A stretch of DNA of 64,000 nt from Bradyrhizobium canariense (GCF_019402665.1 NZ_VSST01000019.1:62001-126000), one strand, 5' to 3'; positions 8,847 to 18,678 are shown, numbered from the stretch's first letter. Program-made: numbers and translations. Notes: a model not told the origin generated them from the sequence alone.

Positions 8847-9161
8847 GTCGGGATCACTCCGGGTTGGAATGACGCGATACTAATTTCAAGGCTTGCTTGC
8901 GTATTTCCGCAAACAACTATCCTTGCCACTTCGCACGCCTGGACACGCGAGCTGCGACGATCGCTGCTCGAACATCCTCCGGACGTAGCCCCGTTGAGCG
9001 AGGCATTTTTGGGGGCTCACGTTATGTACGCTGACATTCATGACATGACCTCTCGCAAGCGTGAACGGCCGGCGTTCGTACACGAAAGACGATCGATGCG
9101 CGCCCTGTCATTCAAGGCAACGTTCCTGACGTCACTCGAAATTCAAGCATAGGATCGAACA
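8847..9161. promoter_or_regulatory. Divergent intergenic region with an imperfect LTTR-like inverted repeat
   Basis: This 315-nt stretch separates the minus-strand hydrolase from a plus-strand small secreted protein, and no convincing gene lies in it. At 8897-8912 there is TTGCG-N6-CGCAA, whose outer TTGC/GCAA arms have the spacing of a LysR-type T-N11-A box. It sits about 50 bp upstream of the hydrolase start, a plausible operator position. No LysR gene is adjacent, so assignment to a regulator family is tentative. Confidence 0.3.
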
Positions 9162-9503
9162 ATGACATCCATCGCAAAGTGCAGCTTGGCCCTCTTCGCC
9201 CTGCTGTACGCAACAATGCCGGCTCGTGCCGGAACCTGCACGGATGACATCGCGCAAACCCAGGCCCAGCTCGATCTGGCCATAGAAAGAGACGCTGGCT
9301 CCCACGGCTGGAAGCCGGAGAGCCTCAGCGCGCTGCGCGGCCATCAACCCACGCCCCGCTCGCTCGCGGAAGCAGCTGGTGGCAATGGCATCGATTTCAC
9401 CGAGGCGCTCGACTCGCTCGATCGCGCGCGCACCGCCAATCGCGGCGGCGACCTCGCCGCGTGCAGTCGGGAGATCGCGCACGCCCGGGCCATCCTGAGA
9501 TAG
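9162..9503 (+). CDS. Small secreted hypothetical protein
   Basis: The 113-residue protein has a signal peptide (cleavage likely after PARA, about residue 23) followed by a short, mostly helical, hydrophilic mature part. It has one cysteine just after the cleavage site and another near the C-terminus. I do not recognise a functional family; similar short secreted proteins are often seen in Bradyrhizobium-type genomes. It precedes the low-complexity protein and RND operon on the same strand, with a hairpin spanning its stop codon. Confidence 0.6.
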   Translation: MTSIAKCSLALFALLYATMPARAGTCTDDIAQTQAQLDLAIERDAGSHGWKPESLSALRGHQPTPRSLAEAAGGNGIDFTEALDSLDRARTANRGGDLAACSREIAHARAILR

Positions 9504-9519
9504 CGAAGGCTATCTCAGG
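9494..9519 (+). terminator. Stem-loop spanning the stop codon of the small secreted gene
   Basis: Perfect 11-bp arms CCTGAGATAGC and GCTATCTCAGG flank a GAAG loop. The TAG stop at 9501-9503 is inside the left arm. There is no downstream T-run, so this may protect the mRNA 3' end or attenuate transcription into the RND operon rather than act as a canonical terminator. Confidence 0.45.
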
Positions 9520-9689
9520 CCAACGGCGAGGCGATGCGTCGAACGTGGTCGCGCAAGACAGAATGCGATGCACGACGCACCGGATTCGCCTCGTCGTCGT
9601 GCAGCCGGGCAGCAGGGCGTGCGTTCTGGAAATACCCGCGCCGGCGCAGCTTCCTATTGTTCGATCGCAGTCGGCCGGAGCTTTCATCC

Positions 9690-10199
9690 ATGCGACAACA
9701 ATATTCAACATACAACGGTGTGATGCTTGCGACCGCCATGCTGTGGCTGGTCCCGGCTGCGGCCATCGCTCAAACAACGGCGCCGGGAATGCAGCCTCCC
9801 GCCGGCATGCTTGCGACGTCGCCGCTCAACCCGCAATCCACGCGGCCAGTGGGCATTCCGTTGGGATCGACCGAAATCGTAACGCCCGGCATCTCGCCGA
9901 TCAACCCTGCGCAAAGCACGAGCGCCTGCGCCGGGTCCGGCAACGCCGCATCGACCGGAGCATTGTTCGACGGCGGCGGGTTGTCCGGCACCTCATCGAC
10001 CACTTGTGCCGGCAGCACCGCAGCGGTCCCGTCCCTGCCCTCGACATCGACGGTCGGCCGCGTCGGAATTCCGCTGGGCGCCACTGAAATCGGAGGCGCC
10101 GGAATCAGTCCGTCCGTGCCGGTGGCTGGCCCGACGCCCTTGAACGGCACAACGTCCTTGAACGGCACGACATCGATCGACGGCTCCGGCAATCCCTGA
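9690..10199 (+). CDS. Low-complexity secreted protein preceding RND efflux genes
   Basis: The 169-residue product (ATG at 9690, with a CGGAG site upstream) starts with a signal peptide ending around AIAQ. The mature chain is rich in Gly, Ser, Thr, Pro and Ala. It contains an internal duplication: RPVGIPLGSTEI...PGISP at about 53-70 and GRVGIPLGATEI...AGISP at about 124-141. Cysteines at about 80 (SACAGSG) and 106 (TTCAGST) could form a disulphide. It ends 20 nt before the membrane fusion protein gene, so the two are probably co-transcribed. A compositionally similar protein sits next to the fusion-protein gene of the second RND operon (42028-42729). Function unknown. Confidence 0.65.
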   Translation: MRQQYSTYNGVMLATAMLWLVPAAAIAQTTAPGMQPPAGMLATSPLNPQSTRPVGIPLGSTEIVTPGISPINPAQSTSACAGSGNAASTGALFDGGGLSGTSSTTCAGSTAAVPSLPSTSTVGRVGIPLGATEIGGAGISPSVPVAGPTPLNGTTSLNGTTSIDGSGNP

Positions 10200-10219
10200 G
10201 ATCAAGAAGGACCATCACC

Positions 10220-11392
10220 GTGAAACGGAACCTCACCATTGCGCTCCTCACTCTCGCTGCGATCATGCTCGGCGCGGGCTTCTGGTTCTTCGGCACCGAC
10301 CGATCGCCGGCCGTGGCAGCCGCACCCGTGCCCGCTGCGGTGCCGGTGGTCGCCGCCACGGTCACGGGCAAGGACGTTCCGATCTATCTGCACGGCATCG
10401 GCACGGTGATCGCTTACAACACCGACGTCGTGCGCAGCCAGATTCAAGGACAGATCGTCAAGATCGCCTTCACCGAGGGACAGGCCGTCAAGGCCGGCGA
10501 CTTGCTCGCCCAGATCGATCCGCGTCCTTACGAGGCCCAGATCGAGCAGTTGACGGCCAATCGCGACAGGGACCAGGCGCAGCTCGCGAATGCCGAAGCC
10601 AATCTCTCCCGCTACAATCAACTCGGCGACAAGGGCTATGCGACCCCGCAACTGATCGAGACGCAGACGGCGCAGGTGGCGCAGCTCAAGGCTGCCGTGA
10701 AGGCGGACCAGGCCCAGATCGACGAGGCCAATGTCCAGCTGAGCTATACGCGCCTCTCGTCGGCCGTTCCCGGCATCACCGGCGTTCGCCAGATCGATGT
10801 CGGCAATGTCATTCATCCGACCGACGCCAATGGCCTCGTCGTCGTCACCCAGATCGAGCCGATCTCGCTGCTGTTCACCTTGCCGCAGGCAGACCTGCCG
10901 ATGATCCAGGAGCACGCCGCAAAGGGCGCCCTGAAGGTCATCGCCTACAGCCAGGACAACAAGACAAAGCTCGACGAAGGCACGCTACTGCTGGTCAACA
11001 ACGAGATCGCGGGAACGACCGGCACCGTCCAGCTCAAGGCGGTGTTTCCGAACCATGAGCACCGGCTATGGCCGGGCCAGTTGGTGAATGCGCGCCTGCT
11101 GCTCGAGATTCAGAAGGATGCGCTCACTGTCGCCGGCTCGGCCGTGCAGCAGGGGCCGAACGGCAGCTATGTCTATGTCGTATCCGCTGACCGGACGGTT
11201 ACCTTGCGTCCCGTTCACGTCGCCCAGATCACCGATGGCCAGGCCCTGATCGACCAGGGCCTGAAATCCGGTGACGTTGTCGTCGTCGACGGCCAGTATC
11301 GACTGACGGAAGGCAGCCGCGTTCTCGAGCTGCACGGCAAGGCCGCGCGTGAAGCCGACCTGCAGAGCGCCGTGCAGGACGCAATCCCATGA
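10220..11392 (+). CDS. RND efflux membrane fusion protein (MdtA-like)
   Basis: The 390-residue periplasmic adaptor has an N-terminal membrane anchor (LTLAAIMLGAGFWFFG), then a barrel-sandwich hybrid (around GQIVKIAFTEGQAVKAGDLLAQIDPRPYEAQ), a coiled-coil hairpin of alternating Gln/Ala-rich helices (about 105-180), and beta-barrel and membrane-proximal domains. It links the inner-membrane pump encoded next, whose start overlaps its stop by 4 nt, to an outer-membrane channel. No channel gene is present nearby, so a TolC-type protein elsewhere is presumably used. Confidence 0.92.
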   Translation: MKRNLTIALLTLAAIMLGAGFWFFGTDRSPAVAAAPVPAAVPVVAATVTGKDVPIYLHGIGTVIAYNTDVVRSQIQGQIVKIAFTEGQAVKAGDLLAQIDPRPYEAQIEQLTANRDRDQAQLANAEANLSRYNQLGDKGYATPQLIETQTAQVAQLKAAVKADQAQIDEANVQLSYTRLSSAVPGITGVRQIDVGNVIHPTDANGLVVVTQIEPISLLFTLPQADLPMIQEHAAKGALKVIAYSQDNKTKLDEGTLLLVNNEIAGTTGTVQLKAVFPNHEHRLWPGQLVNARLLLEIQKDALTVAGSAVQQGPNGSYVYVVSADRTVTLRPVHVAQITDGQALIDQGLKSGDVVVVDGQYRLTEGSRVLELHGKAAREADLQSAVQDAIP

Positions 11393-14300
11393 ACATCTCC
11401 GCCCCCTTCATCCTGCGGCCGATCGCAACCGCGCTGCTGATGGCGGGCCTGCTGCTGTGCGGCCTTGCGGCTTATCCGCTGTTGCCGGTCGGCGCGCTGC
11501 CGAACGTCAACTACCCGACCATCCAGATCTCGGCGCAACTGCCCGGCGCCGACCCGGGCACGATCGCCTCGTCGCTGGCCACTCCGCTCGAGCAGCAGCT
11601 CAGCCAGATTCCCGGTATCACTCAGCTCACCTCGTCCAGTGCGCTCGGCGTGGCCCAGCTCACGGTGCAATTCGAGCTGTCGCGCACGGTGGACAGCGCA
11701 GCGGTGGACGTGCTGGCCGCGATCAATGCCGCGAGCCCGTTCTTGCCGCCGAATATCCCCTACCCACCGACGATCCGGAAGGTGAACCCGGCGGAGACGC
11801 CGATCATGCTGATCGCGCTGACGTCCGACTCGCTGCCGCTGACCACGGTCGATGCCTATGCGGAGAACATCCTGCTGCCGAAGATCTCGCAGGTGCCGGG
11901 CGTGGGACTCGTCGGCATCGGCGGCCAGCAGAAACCCGCAATCCGCGTTCGCGTCAATCCGCAGGCGCTTGCCGCGCGCGGCATCGGCCTCGAAGACGTT
12001 CGCAACGTGATCGCCGGCGCCAATGTCGACCTGCCCAAGGGCACGCTCAACAGCCCGCGCGTTACCTATACGCTGAACACCAACGATCAGTTGCTCAAGC
12101 CCGCCGCCTATGAAGACCTCATCATCGCCTATCGCAACGGCTCACCGGTGCGGATACGCGACATCGGTACGGCGGTCGACGGGCCCGAGAACGACCTCTT
12201 GGCCGGCTGGTACGGCAATGATCGCGCCATCATCCTGGCGGTGCAGCGCGTTCCCGGCGCCAATGTGATCCAAACCGTCGACCGCATCAAGAAGCTGCTG
12301 CCGCAACTGCAGGCCTCCGTTCCGCCCGCGATCAAGGTGACGATTGCCGCCGACCGGACCGCCACCATTCGCGCCGCCGTTTCCGACGTTCAATTCACGC
12401 TGATGCTGACGGTCGCACTCGTGGTGATGGTCATATTCCTGTTTCTGCGGAATTTCTGGGCCACGATCATCCCGGCGATCACGGTTCCCCTGTCGCTGGT
12501 CGGCACGTTCGCGGTGCTTTACGTGCTCGGCTACAGCCTGGACAACCTCTCGCTGATGGCACTGTCGATCGCGGTGGGCTTCGTGGTCGACGATGCCGTC
12601 GTCGTCATCGAGAACATCGTGCGCCATCTCGAGCAGGGCATGACGCCGATGGAGGCCGCGCTCAAAGGTTCCAGCGAAATCGGCTTCACGATCGTCTCCA
12701 TCACCCTGTCGCTGATCGCGGTGTTCATCCCGCTGTTCCTGATGGGCGGTTACGTCGGAAAGCTGTTCCATGAATTCGCGATCACGATCACCGCCGCGCT
12801 GCTGCTGTCGCTCATCATCTCGCTGACGCTGACGCCGATGATGTGCGCGCGCCTGCTGAAGGACGACTCGCGGGCGAAGCACGGCCGGCTTTACCTCGCC
12901 TTCGAACGCGGCTTCGACGCACTGCTGGCACTCTATGCGAGAGGCCTGCGAATCGTGTTGCGCCATCGCTTCGTGACGCTGCTGGTGATGCTCTCGACCA
13001 TCGCGCTGACCGGTTACCTCTACGTCGTCATACCGAAGGGTTTCTTCCCGCAGCAGGACACCGGGCAGATCGTCGGCATCACCGAAGCCGCACAGGACAT
13101 CTCCTTCCCCGCGATGTCCGAGCGCCAGCAGGCGGTCGTCGATATCCTCTCGAAGGATCCAGCGGTCCAGTCGGTGGCGAGTTATATCGGCCCGGGCGGC
13201 CCGACCGCGACGCTCAACCAGGGACGCATCTTCATCGTCCTGAAGCCGAAGCCCGAGCGCAAGGCCAGTGCCGATCAGATCATCGAGCGGCTAGGGCCTC
13301 GGCTCGCCCATATTCAGGGCATCAGGCTTTACATGCAGGCCGCGCAGGACATCACCATCGGCGCACGGCTGTCGAAGACTCAGTATCAGTACACGCTGAC
13401 GGACGCCGATTCCAACGAGCTCACCAACTGGTCGGCGATCTTTCTGGAGAAGCTCCGCGCGCTCGACCTCATCACCGACGTCGCGAGCGACCAGGCCAAT
13501 GCCGGCCCGAGGCTGGAGGTCACCGTCAATCGCGAGGTCGCATCGAGCTTCGGCATCCTGCCCACGACGATCGACAACACGCTCGATGACGCATTCGGCC
13601 AGCGCATCGTCTCCACGATGTTCACCTCGCTGAACCAGTACCATGTCGTGATGGAGGTCGACCCACGTTTTCAGTACGGCCCCGAAGCGCTCAAGGACAT
13701 CTACCTGAACTCGGCCACCGGCCAGCAGGTCCCCCTGAGCACGCTGGTTCACAGCGAAATCAAGCCCGCGCCGATCCTGATCAATCACCAGAGCCTGTTC
13801 CCCTCGGTGACAATCTCGTTCAACCTGAAGCCCGGCGTCGCACTGGGCGTCGCGGTGGCGGCGATCCAGAACATCGAGAAGAGCACCGGCAAGCCCGCCT
13901 CGCTAACGGCTTCGTTCCAGGGCAATGCGCAGGCGTTCCAGTCCTCCCTGTCGGGCACGCCGCTATTGATCGGCGCGGCGCTGATCGTGATCTACATTAT
14001 CCTCGGTGTGCTCTATGAGAGCCTGATCCACCCCATTACGATCCTGTCGACGCTGCCGTCGGCGGGCATCGGCGCGCTGCTCTTGCTGCTGGCGGTCCAC
14101 GTGGATCTCAGCGTCATCGCCATCATCGGCATCATCCTGCTGATCGGCATCGTCAAGAAGAACGGCATCATGCTGGTCGATTTCGCCCTCGAGGTGGAGC
14201 GCCAGCACGGGCTCAGCCCGGAAGAGGCGATCTACCAGGCCTGCACGCTGCGCTTCCGCCCCATCCTGATGACGACGATGGCGGCGCTGCTGGGCGGCGT

Positions 14301-14532
14301 ACCGCTGATGATCGGCTCCGGCACCGGCGCCGAGCTGCGTCAGCCGCTCGGCTACACTATCGTCGGCGGTCTGATGTTATCGCAGATCCTGACGCTCTAC
14401 ACGACGCCCGTCGTCTATCTCTATCTGGACCGGCTCAGCAATTGGCTCACCGGACGCAAGCCGCGGTCGGCCGAGACATCCACTCCAGCCACGCGCGAAG
14501 CGGATACTGGATTGCGCCATGAATCCGCTTGA
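11389..14532 (+). CDS. RND multidrug efflux inner-membrane pump (MdtB/MdtC-like, HAE1 type)
   Basis: This 1047-residue proton-driven RND transporter has twelve predicted membrane helices and two large periplasmic loops. The proton-relay pair is present in TM4 (GFVVDDAVVVIENI) and the partner lysine in TM10 is conserved (GIVKKNGIMLV, Lys at about 924). The N-terminus (NISAPFILRPIATALLMAGL) is typical of MdtB/MdtC/MuxB-like pumps. It overlaps the fusion-protein gene by 4 nt. Only one RND gene is present, so it probably works as a homotrimer. The substrate is not predictable from sequence. Confidence 0.95.
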   Translation: MNISAPFILRPIATALLMAGLLLCGLAAYPLLPVGALPNVNYPTIQISAQLPGADPGTIASSLATPLEQQLSQIPGITQLTSSSALGVAQLTVQFELSRTVDSAAVDVLAAINAASPFLPPNIPYPPTIRKVNPAETPIMLIALTSDSLPLTTVDAYAENILLPKISQVPGVGLVGIGGQQKPAIRVRVNPQALAARGIGLEDVRNVIAGANVDLPKGTLNSPRVTYTLNTNDQLLKPAAYEDLIIAYRNGSPVRIRDIGTAVDGPENDLLAGWYGNDRAIILAVQRVPGANVIQTVDRIKKLLPQLQASVPPAIKVTIAADRTATIRAAVSDVQFTLMLTVALVVMVIFLFLRNFWATIIPAITVPLSLVGTFAVLYVLGYSLDNLSLMALSIAVGFVVDDAVVVIENIVRHLEQGMTPMEAALKGSSEIGFTIVSITLSLIAVFIPLFLMGGYVGKLFHEFAITITAALLLSLIISLTLTPMMCARLLKDDSRAKHGRLYLAFERGFDALLALYARGLRIVLRHRFVTLLVMLSTIALTGYLYVVIPKGFFPQQDTGQIVGITEAAQDISFPAMSERQQAVVDILSKDPAVQSVASYIGPGGPTATLNQGRIFIVLKPKPERKASADQIIERLGPRLAHIQGIRLYMQAAQDITIGARLSKTQYQYTLTDADSNELTNWSAIFLEKLRALDLITDVASDQANAGPRLEVTVNREVASSFGILPTTIDNTLDDAFGQRIVSTMFTSLNQYHVVMEVDPRFQYGPEALKDIYLNSATGQQVPLSTLVHSEIKPAPILINHQSLFPSVTISFNLKPGVALGVAVAAIQNIEKSTGKPASLTASFQGNAQAFQSSLSGTPLLIGAALIVIYIILGVLYESLIHPITILSTLPSAGIGALLLLLAVHVDLSVIAIIGIILLIGIVKKNGIMLVDFALEVERQHGLSPEEAIYQACTLRFRPILMTTMAALLGGVPLMIGSGTGAELRQPLGYTIVGGLMLSQILTLYTTPVVYLYLDRLSNWLTGRKPRSAETSTPATREADTGLRHESA

Positions 14533-14641
14533 GTAGTTAACTGGCGGCATGATGCCAGCTCGATCACAGCTTCGTGCGTTTTGACAAAGCGCCGACGAAA
14601 AGGCAAAAGACCGGCCTCCGGCGGGGCGGTAAACCTTTTGC

Positions 14642-16123
14642 ATGACGCTCGAATGCCTGGATGGCTCCGACCCCGTACAGCCTCGTCGATGGTGGCGCCG
14701 TTTGCTGCCGATCCACACAATACAGGATCGGATTCTGCTGTGGGCTTGGGGTAGCCTTGTTTTGACCTTGCTGTCCTTCGCCTGCTCGCTGCTCGGAGAC
14801 AATTTCGCGGCGATTGCCTTCGCCGCTTTTCTGGCCGCTTCGCTGACGCTCGTCGGCGCGGTCATGGACATCACCGCGCAGAAGAAGGCCCATGCCGAGC
14901 TGGAGCGGAGCGAGCAGCGTTACCGCCATTTGTTCAGCCGGATGCCGATCGCGCTTCGGCAGCTCGACACCAGCAGGCTGATGGCGCTGTTCCGAAAGTT
15001 GCGCGCCGAGGGCGTTACCGATCTGGGCCTCTATCTCGATAGCCATCCCGATTTCCTCCGGACCTGCATGGACGCACTCTCGATTCAGGAGGCCAACGAA
15101 CGGGCGATCCAGAGTTTCGGGGAAGGCTATGTCGGACGTTCCATGGCCGAGACCTGGAAGCAACGTCCAGATACGTTCCGCCGGGCTATCGAGTCCCGCT
15201 TCCGCGGAGAAACGAATTTCGAGGAAGAGACCCAGATGGTCACGTGGGACGGCCGCATCGTCGACGTTCTCTTTACGACGGCTCGCGTCGGCCCCATTGA
15301 CAATCTCGAAGCAAGCCTGGTCGTTACCATCGACATTTCCGAACGCATTCGCGCCCAGCAGAAGCTCCAGCAGGTACAGGCCGAGTTCGCGCATGCCGCG
15401 CGCGTCTCGATGCTCGGCGAGCTCACCGCGTCGATCGCGCACGAGGTCAATCAGCCGCTGGCCGCCATCGCCACCAACGGCGCCGCCGGCCTACGGTGGC
15501 TGAACAGGCCCACGCCCGATATCCTCGAGATCCGCAAGACCATCGAGAACATCGTCGTGGATACCCAGCGCGCCGCGAACATCGTGGCGCGCGTTCACGG
15601 GATGGCCTCCCGGAAAGCCCCCGAGCAGGCATTGCTGTCCTTTGACGAGATCATCCGCGAAGCACTTCTTTTCCTTCAACACGAGATGGAATCCCGCAGC
15701 GTGACGATCCTGCACCGGCCCGATCCGGGCGCGCCGCTGGTTCTCGGAGATCGCACCCAACTCCAGCAGGTGATCGTCAATCTCGCTATCAACGCGGCGC
15801 AGGCAATAACGCAGGCCGGATATGACGATCGCAAGATCGTCATCAGCACGGTCACACAGGACGCCGCAACATTGTGCTGCTCGGTGGAGGACAACGGTCC
15901 CGGCATCGCCGCCCAGCATGCAAATCGTCTGTTTGACAGCTTCTTCACGACCAAGGACAGCGGCATGGGCATGGGATTGCCGATCTGCCGGTCAATCGTC
16001 GAAGCGCATGGCGGCCGGATCGGCGCTGAAGGCAATGGTACGAGTGGCGCCCGGTTCTGGTTTACGCTGCCCATCGCCATCCCCGTCGATCCGCCGCGCT
16101 GCGACCTTCACGCGGATATGTGA
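14642..16123 (+). CDS. PAS-domain sensor histidine kinase
   Basis: This 493-residue protein has two short N-terminal membrane helices (about 31-51 and 55-74), a linker, a PAS-like sensor region (about 90-235) and a HisKA/HATPase core. The phosphorylated His is His267 in SIAHEVNQPL. The N box is around Asn384, G1 is DNGPG at 417-421 and G2 is GMGMGL near 441. The HEVNQPLAA form of the H box is typical of the DctB/FixL-like group. No response regulator gene is adjacent, so it is an orphan. It begins 109 nt after the RND pump on the same strand, which may or may not mean co-expression. Confidence 0.9.
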   Translation: MTLECLDGSDPVQPRRWWRRLLPIHTIQDRILLWAWGSLVLTLLSFACSLLGDNFAAIAFAAFLAASLTLVGAVMDITAQKKAHAELERSEQRYRHLFSRMPIALRQLDTSRLMALFRKLRAEGVTDLGLYLDSHPDFLRTCMDALSIQEANERAIQSFGEGYVGRSMAETWKQRPDTFRRAIESRFRGETNFEEETQMVTWDGRIVDVLFTTARVGPIDNLEASLVVTIDISERIRAQQKLQQVQAEFAHAARVSMLGELTASIAHEVNQPLAAIATNGAAGLRWLNRPTPDILEIRKTIENIVVDTQRAANIVARVHGMASRKAPEQALLSFDEIIREALLFLQHEMESRSVTILHRPDPGAPLVLGDRTQLQQVIVNLAINAAQAITQAGYDDRKIVISTVTQDAATLCCSVEDNGPGIAAQHANRLFDSFFTTKDSGMGMGLPICRSIVEAHGGRIGAEGNGTSGARFWFTLPIAIPVDPPRCDLHADM

Positions 16124-16137
16124 CTCCGGCGGTGCCG

Positions 16138-18429
16138 CTATTCCCCTGCCGCGGCCGCACGCACCAGGCGGATCGGGACGCCCTTGTATGATGGCGTGAA
16201 GCTCAGGGGATCACGGGCATAGAGCGGCACCAGCGGATTGGTCTCCGGATAGTACGCCGCGCAACAGCCGGTCGGAAAGGCATAGGCTACCACGCGGAAG
16301 TTACGCACGATCCGCTCGGCGCCATCGGTCGAGGCGGTTATCAGGTCGACGCGGTCGCCGTCGGCAAGCCCGCGCTTGCTCATCTCGTATTCGTTGAGGA
16401 AGACCACGTCGCGCTGGCCGAACACGCCGCGATAGCGGTCGGACATCGAGTAGAGCGTCGTGTTGTACTGATCGTGGCTGCGTATGGTGGTGAGCCACAG
16501 GAAATCGGGATCGCTCTGCGGCGGGTCCTCGCCGCAACCCGGGAAGACCAAAAAGTTCGCCTTGCCCGACGGCGTCGCCCAGATGCGCTCGCGTGCCGTC
16601 GAGGTAAGATGGAAGCCGCCGGGGACGCGGATGCGGGCGTTGTAGCCCTGGAAGATCGGGAACACCGCCTCGATCGCATCGCGAATCCGGTCGTAATCAG
16701 CGACGAAGCCGTCCCAGTCGACCACCGTGCGCTCGCCCAGCGTCGCCTTGGCGACGCCGGCGACGATCGCGATCTCGCTGAGGAGATGCTCCGATGCCGG
16801 TTTGTTGTGGCCGGCGGACGCATGCACCATCGACATCGAATCCTCCACCGTGACCGACTGTGGCCCCGATTGCTGCACATCGATCTCGGTGCGCCCGAGG
16901 CACGGCAGGATCAGGGCGGCGTGGCCGTGGATCAGGTGACTGCGGTTGAGCTTGGTTGAGACGTGGACGGTCAGATCGAGCTTGCCAAGCGCAGCCCGCG
17001 TCGCCTGCCAGTCCGGAATGGCCGCGGCGAAATTGCCGCCCATCGCGAAAAAGGCCTTCACCTCGCCGCGGATCATGGCCTCCAACGCGGTCACCACGTT
17101 GTGTCCCGGCGCGGCCGGAGGCTTAAAGCCGAAGCGTTGCTCCAGGCGCTCGAGGAAGTCCGCCTTGGGAACTTCCGTGATTCCCACGGTCCGATCGCCC
17201 TGCACGTTGGAATGACCGCGAACCGGGCATACGCCGGCGCCATCGCGCCCGACATTGCCGCGCAACAGCGCGAGGTTGGCGATCTGCTGGACGTTGTTCG
17301 CACCGCGCCAGTGCTGGGTGATGCCCATTCCGTACACGAGGATGGCGCGCTCGGCCTTCATATAGGCGCCGGCCGCATATTCCATGTCCTCGCGCGTCAG
17401 GCCGGACTGACGTTCGATGTCCGGCCATTGCGTGCGCTTGAGATCATCGATCAGCGCTTCGATGCCGATGGTGTGGCCGCGAATGAAATCCCAGTCCAGG
17501 ATCTCCGGCTGCTCGGCGGCACGAGCGGCCTCGTCGGCTTCCACCAGAATCTTCATGATCCCCTTGAGGACGGCGACGTCGCCGCCGACCCGCACCTGGA
17601 ACAGTCTTGAGCTGATCGCCGTCGACGACAGCGTGATCATCTCGACCGGGCTCTGCGGCGCCTGGAAGCGCTCCAGCGCCCGCTCACGGAACGGGTTGAA
17701 CGAGATGATGGACGCGCCGCGGCGTGCCGCATTGCGCAGGCTGGTCATCATCCGCGGGCTGTTGGTGCCCGGATTCTGGCCGAAGATGAAGATGCAATCG
17801 GTCTTGTCGAAATCCTCCAGCAGCACGGTGCCCTTGCCGACGCCCAGCGAGTACGGCAGGCCGACGCTGGTCGCCTCGTGGCACATGTTCGAGCAGTCGG
17901 GAAAGTTGTTGGTGCCGTATTCGCGCACGAAGAGCTGATAGAGGAAGGCGGCTTCGTTCGAAGTCCGCCCGGACGTGTAGAACTCCGCCATGTTCGGATC
18001 CGGCAAGGCCTTGAGCTCGCGACCGATCATGTCGAATGCATCGCTCCACGCCATCGGGAGATAGCGGTCGGATGCGGCGTCGTAGGCCACCGGATGAGTG
18101 AGCCGCCCGACCATTTCGAGATCGTAATCGTTCCAGCCCGCGAGCTCCGTGACGGTATGCTCGGCGAAGAATTCCGGCGTGCAGCGCTTCGATGTTGTCT
18201 CCCAGGCGATCGCCTTGCCGCCGTTCTCGCAAAATTCGAATGACGAGGTATGCTTCGGATCGGGCCAGGCACAGCCGGGGCAATCGAAACCCTCCGGTTG
18301 ATTCATCCGGCTGAGCGTCGCTGCACCTTTCAGCGGCGCCCGCTGCACCAGAAGCGCCTCGCTGAGCGCCTTGAGTGCGCCCCAGCCGCCGGCGGGCTCG
18401 CGATAGGGACGAACCGATTTCGTGGTCAT
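16138..18429 (-). CDS. FdhF/YdeP-family molybdopterin oxidoreductase
   Basis: This 763-residue catalytic subunit of the molybdopterin oxidoreductase superfamily belongs to the YdeP/formate-dehydrogenase-alpha-like branch. The N-terminus has the branch motif GFDCPGCAWPDP (Cys50, Cys53, then Cys67) instead of a full four-cysteine 4Fe-4S site. GQNPGTNSPRMM and VRGHSNVQGDRTVGI match cofactor-binding blocks. No twin-arginine leader is present, so it is cytoplasmic. E. coli YdeP is linked to acid resistance, and other members are annotated as formate dehydrogenase-like. The gene is divergent from the oxalate decarboxylase gene, whose product releases formate. A maturation factor, FdhD, is encoded at 23295-24131. 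Confidence 0.9.
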   Translation of the reverse strand: MTTKSVRPYREPAGGWGALKALSEALLVQRAPLKGAATLSRMNQPEGFDCPGCAWPDPKHTSSFEFCENGGKAIAWETTSKRCTPEFFAEHTVTELAGWNDYDLEMVGRLTHPVAYDAASDRYLPMAWSDAFDMIGRELKALPDPNMAEFYTSGRTSNEAAFLYQLFVREYGTNNFPDCSNMCHEATSVGLPYSLGVGKGTVLLEDFDKTDCIFIFGQNPGTNSPRMMTSLRNAARRGASIISFNPFRERALERFQAPQSPVEMITLSSTAISSRLFQVRVGGDVAVLKGIMKILVEADEAARAAEQPEILDWDFIRGHTIGIEALIDDLKRTQWPDIERQSGLTREDMEYAAGAYMKAERAILVYGMGITQHWRGANNVQQIANLALLRGNVGRDGAGVCPVRGHSNVQGDRTVGITEVPKADFLERLEQRFGFKPPAAPGHNVVTALEAMIRGEVKAFFAMGGNFAAAIPDWQATRAALGKLDLTVHVSTKLNRSHLIHGHAALILPCLGRTEIDVQQSGPQSVTVEDSMSMVHASAGHNKPASEHLLSEIAIVAGVAKATLGERTVVDWDGFVADYDRIRDAIEAVFPIFQGYNARIRVPGGFHLTSTARERIWATPSGKANFLVFPGCGEDPPQSDPDFLWLTTIRSHDQYNTTLYSMSDRYRGVFGQRDVVFLNEYEMSKRGLADGDRVDLITASTDGAERIVRNFRVVAYAFPTGCCAAYYPETNPLVPLYARDPLSFTPSYKGVPIRLVRAAAAGE

Positions 18430-18678
18430 CTCGATATCTCTCGATATGGCAATTCTCCGGTTCAGTTAAGGATCGCGCAGGCAGAGCCGTCTTTTCAGAA
18501 CGAAGCCGAATTTCGCAATTGCACACGTTCGATCCCGGGCGGCGGGCCGAAGCAGCCATGCATTCCGGCAAAAACAGCGCCGTTCGCGGAAGCAGAAGCG
18601 GCAAGCGGAAACTAGGTTTGTCGGCCGGAGCCCCGTCGCTACGGGAGGGCTTTCGACAGTTTTCAGGAGCGACCCAAG

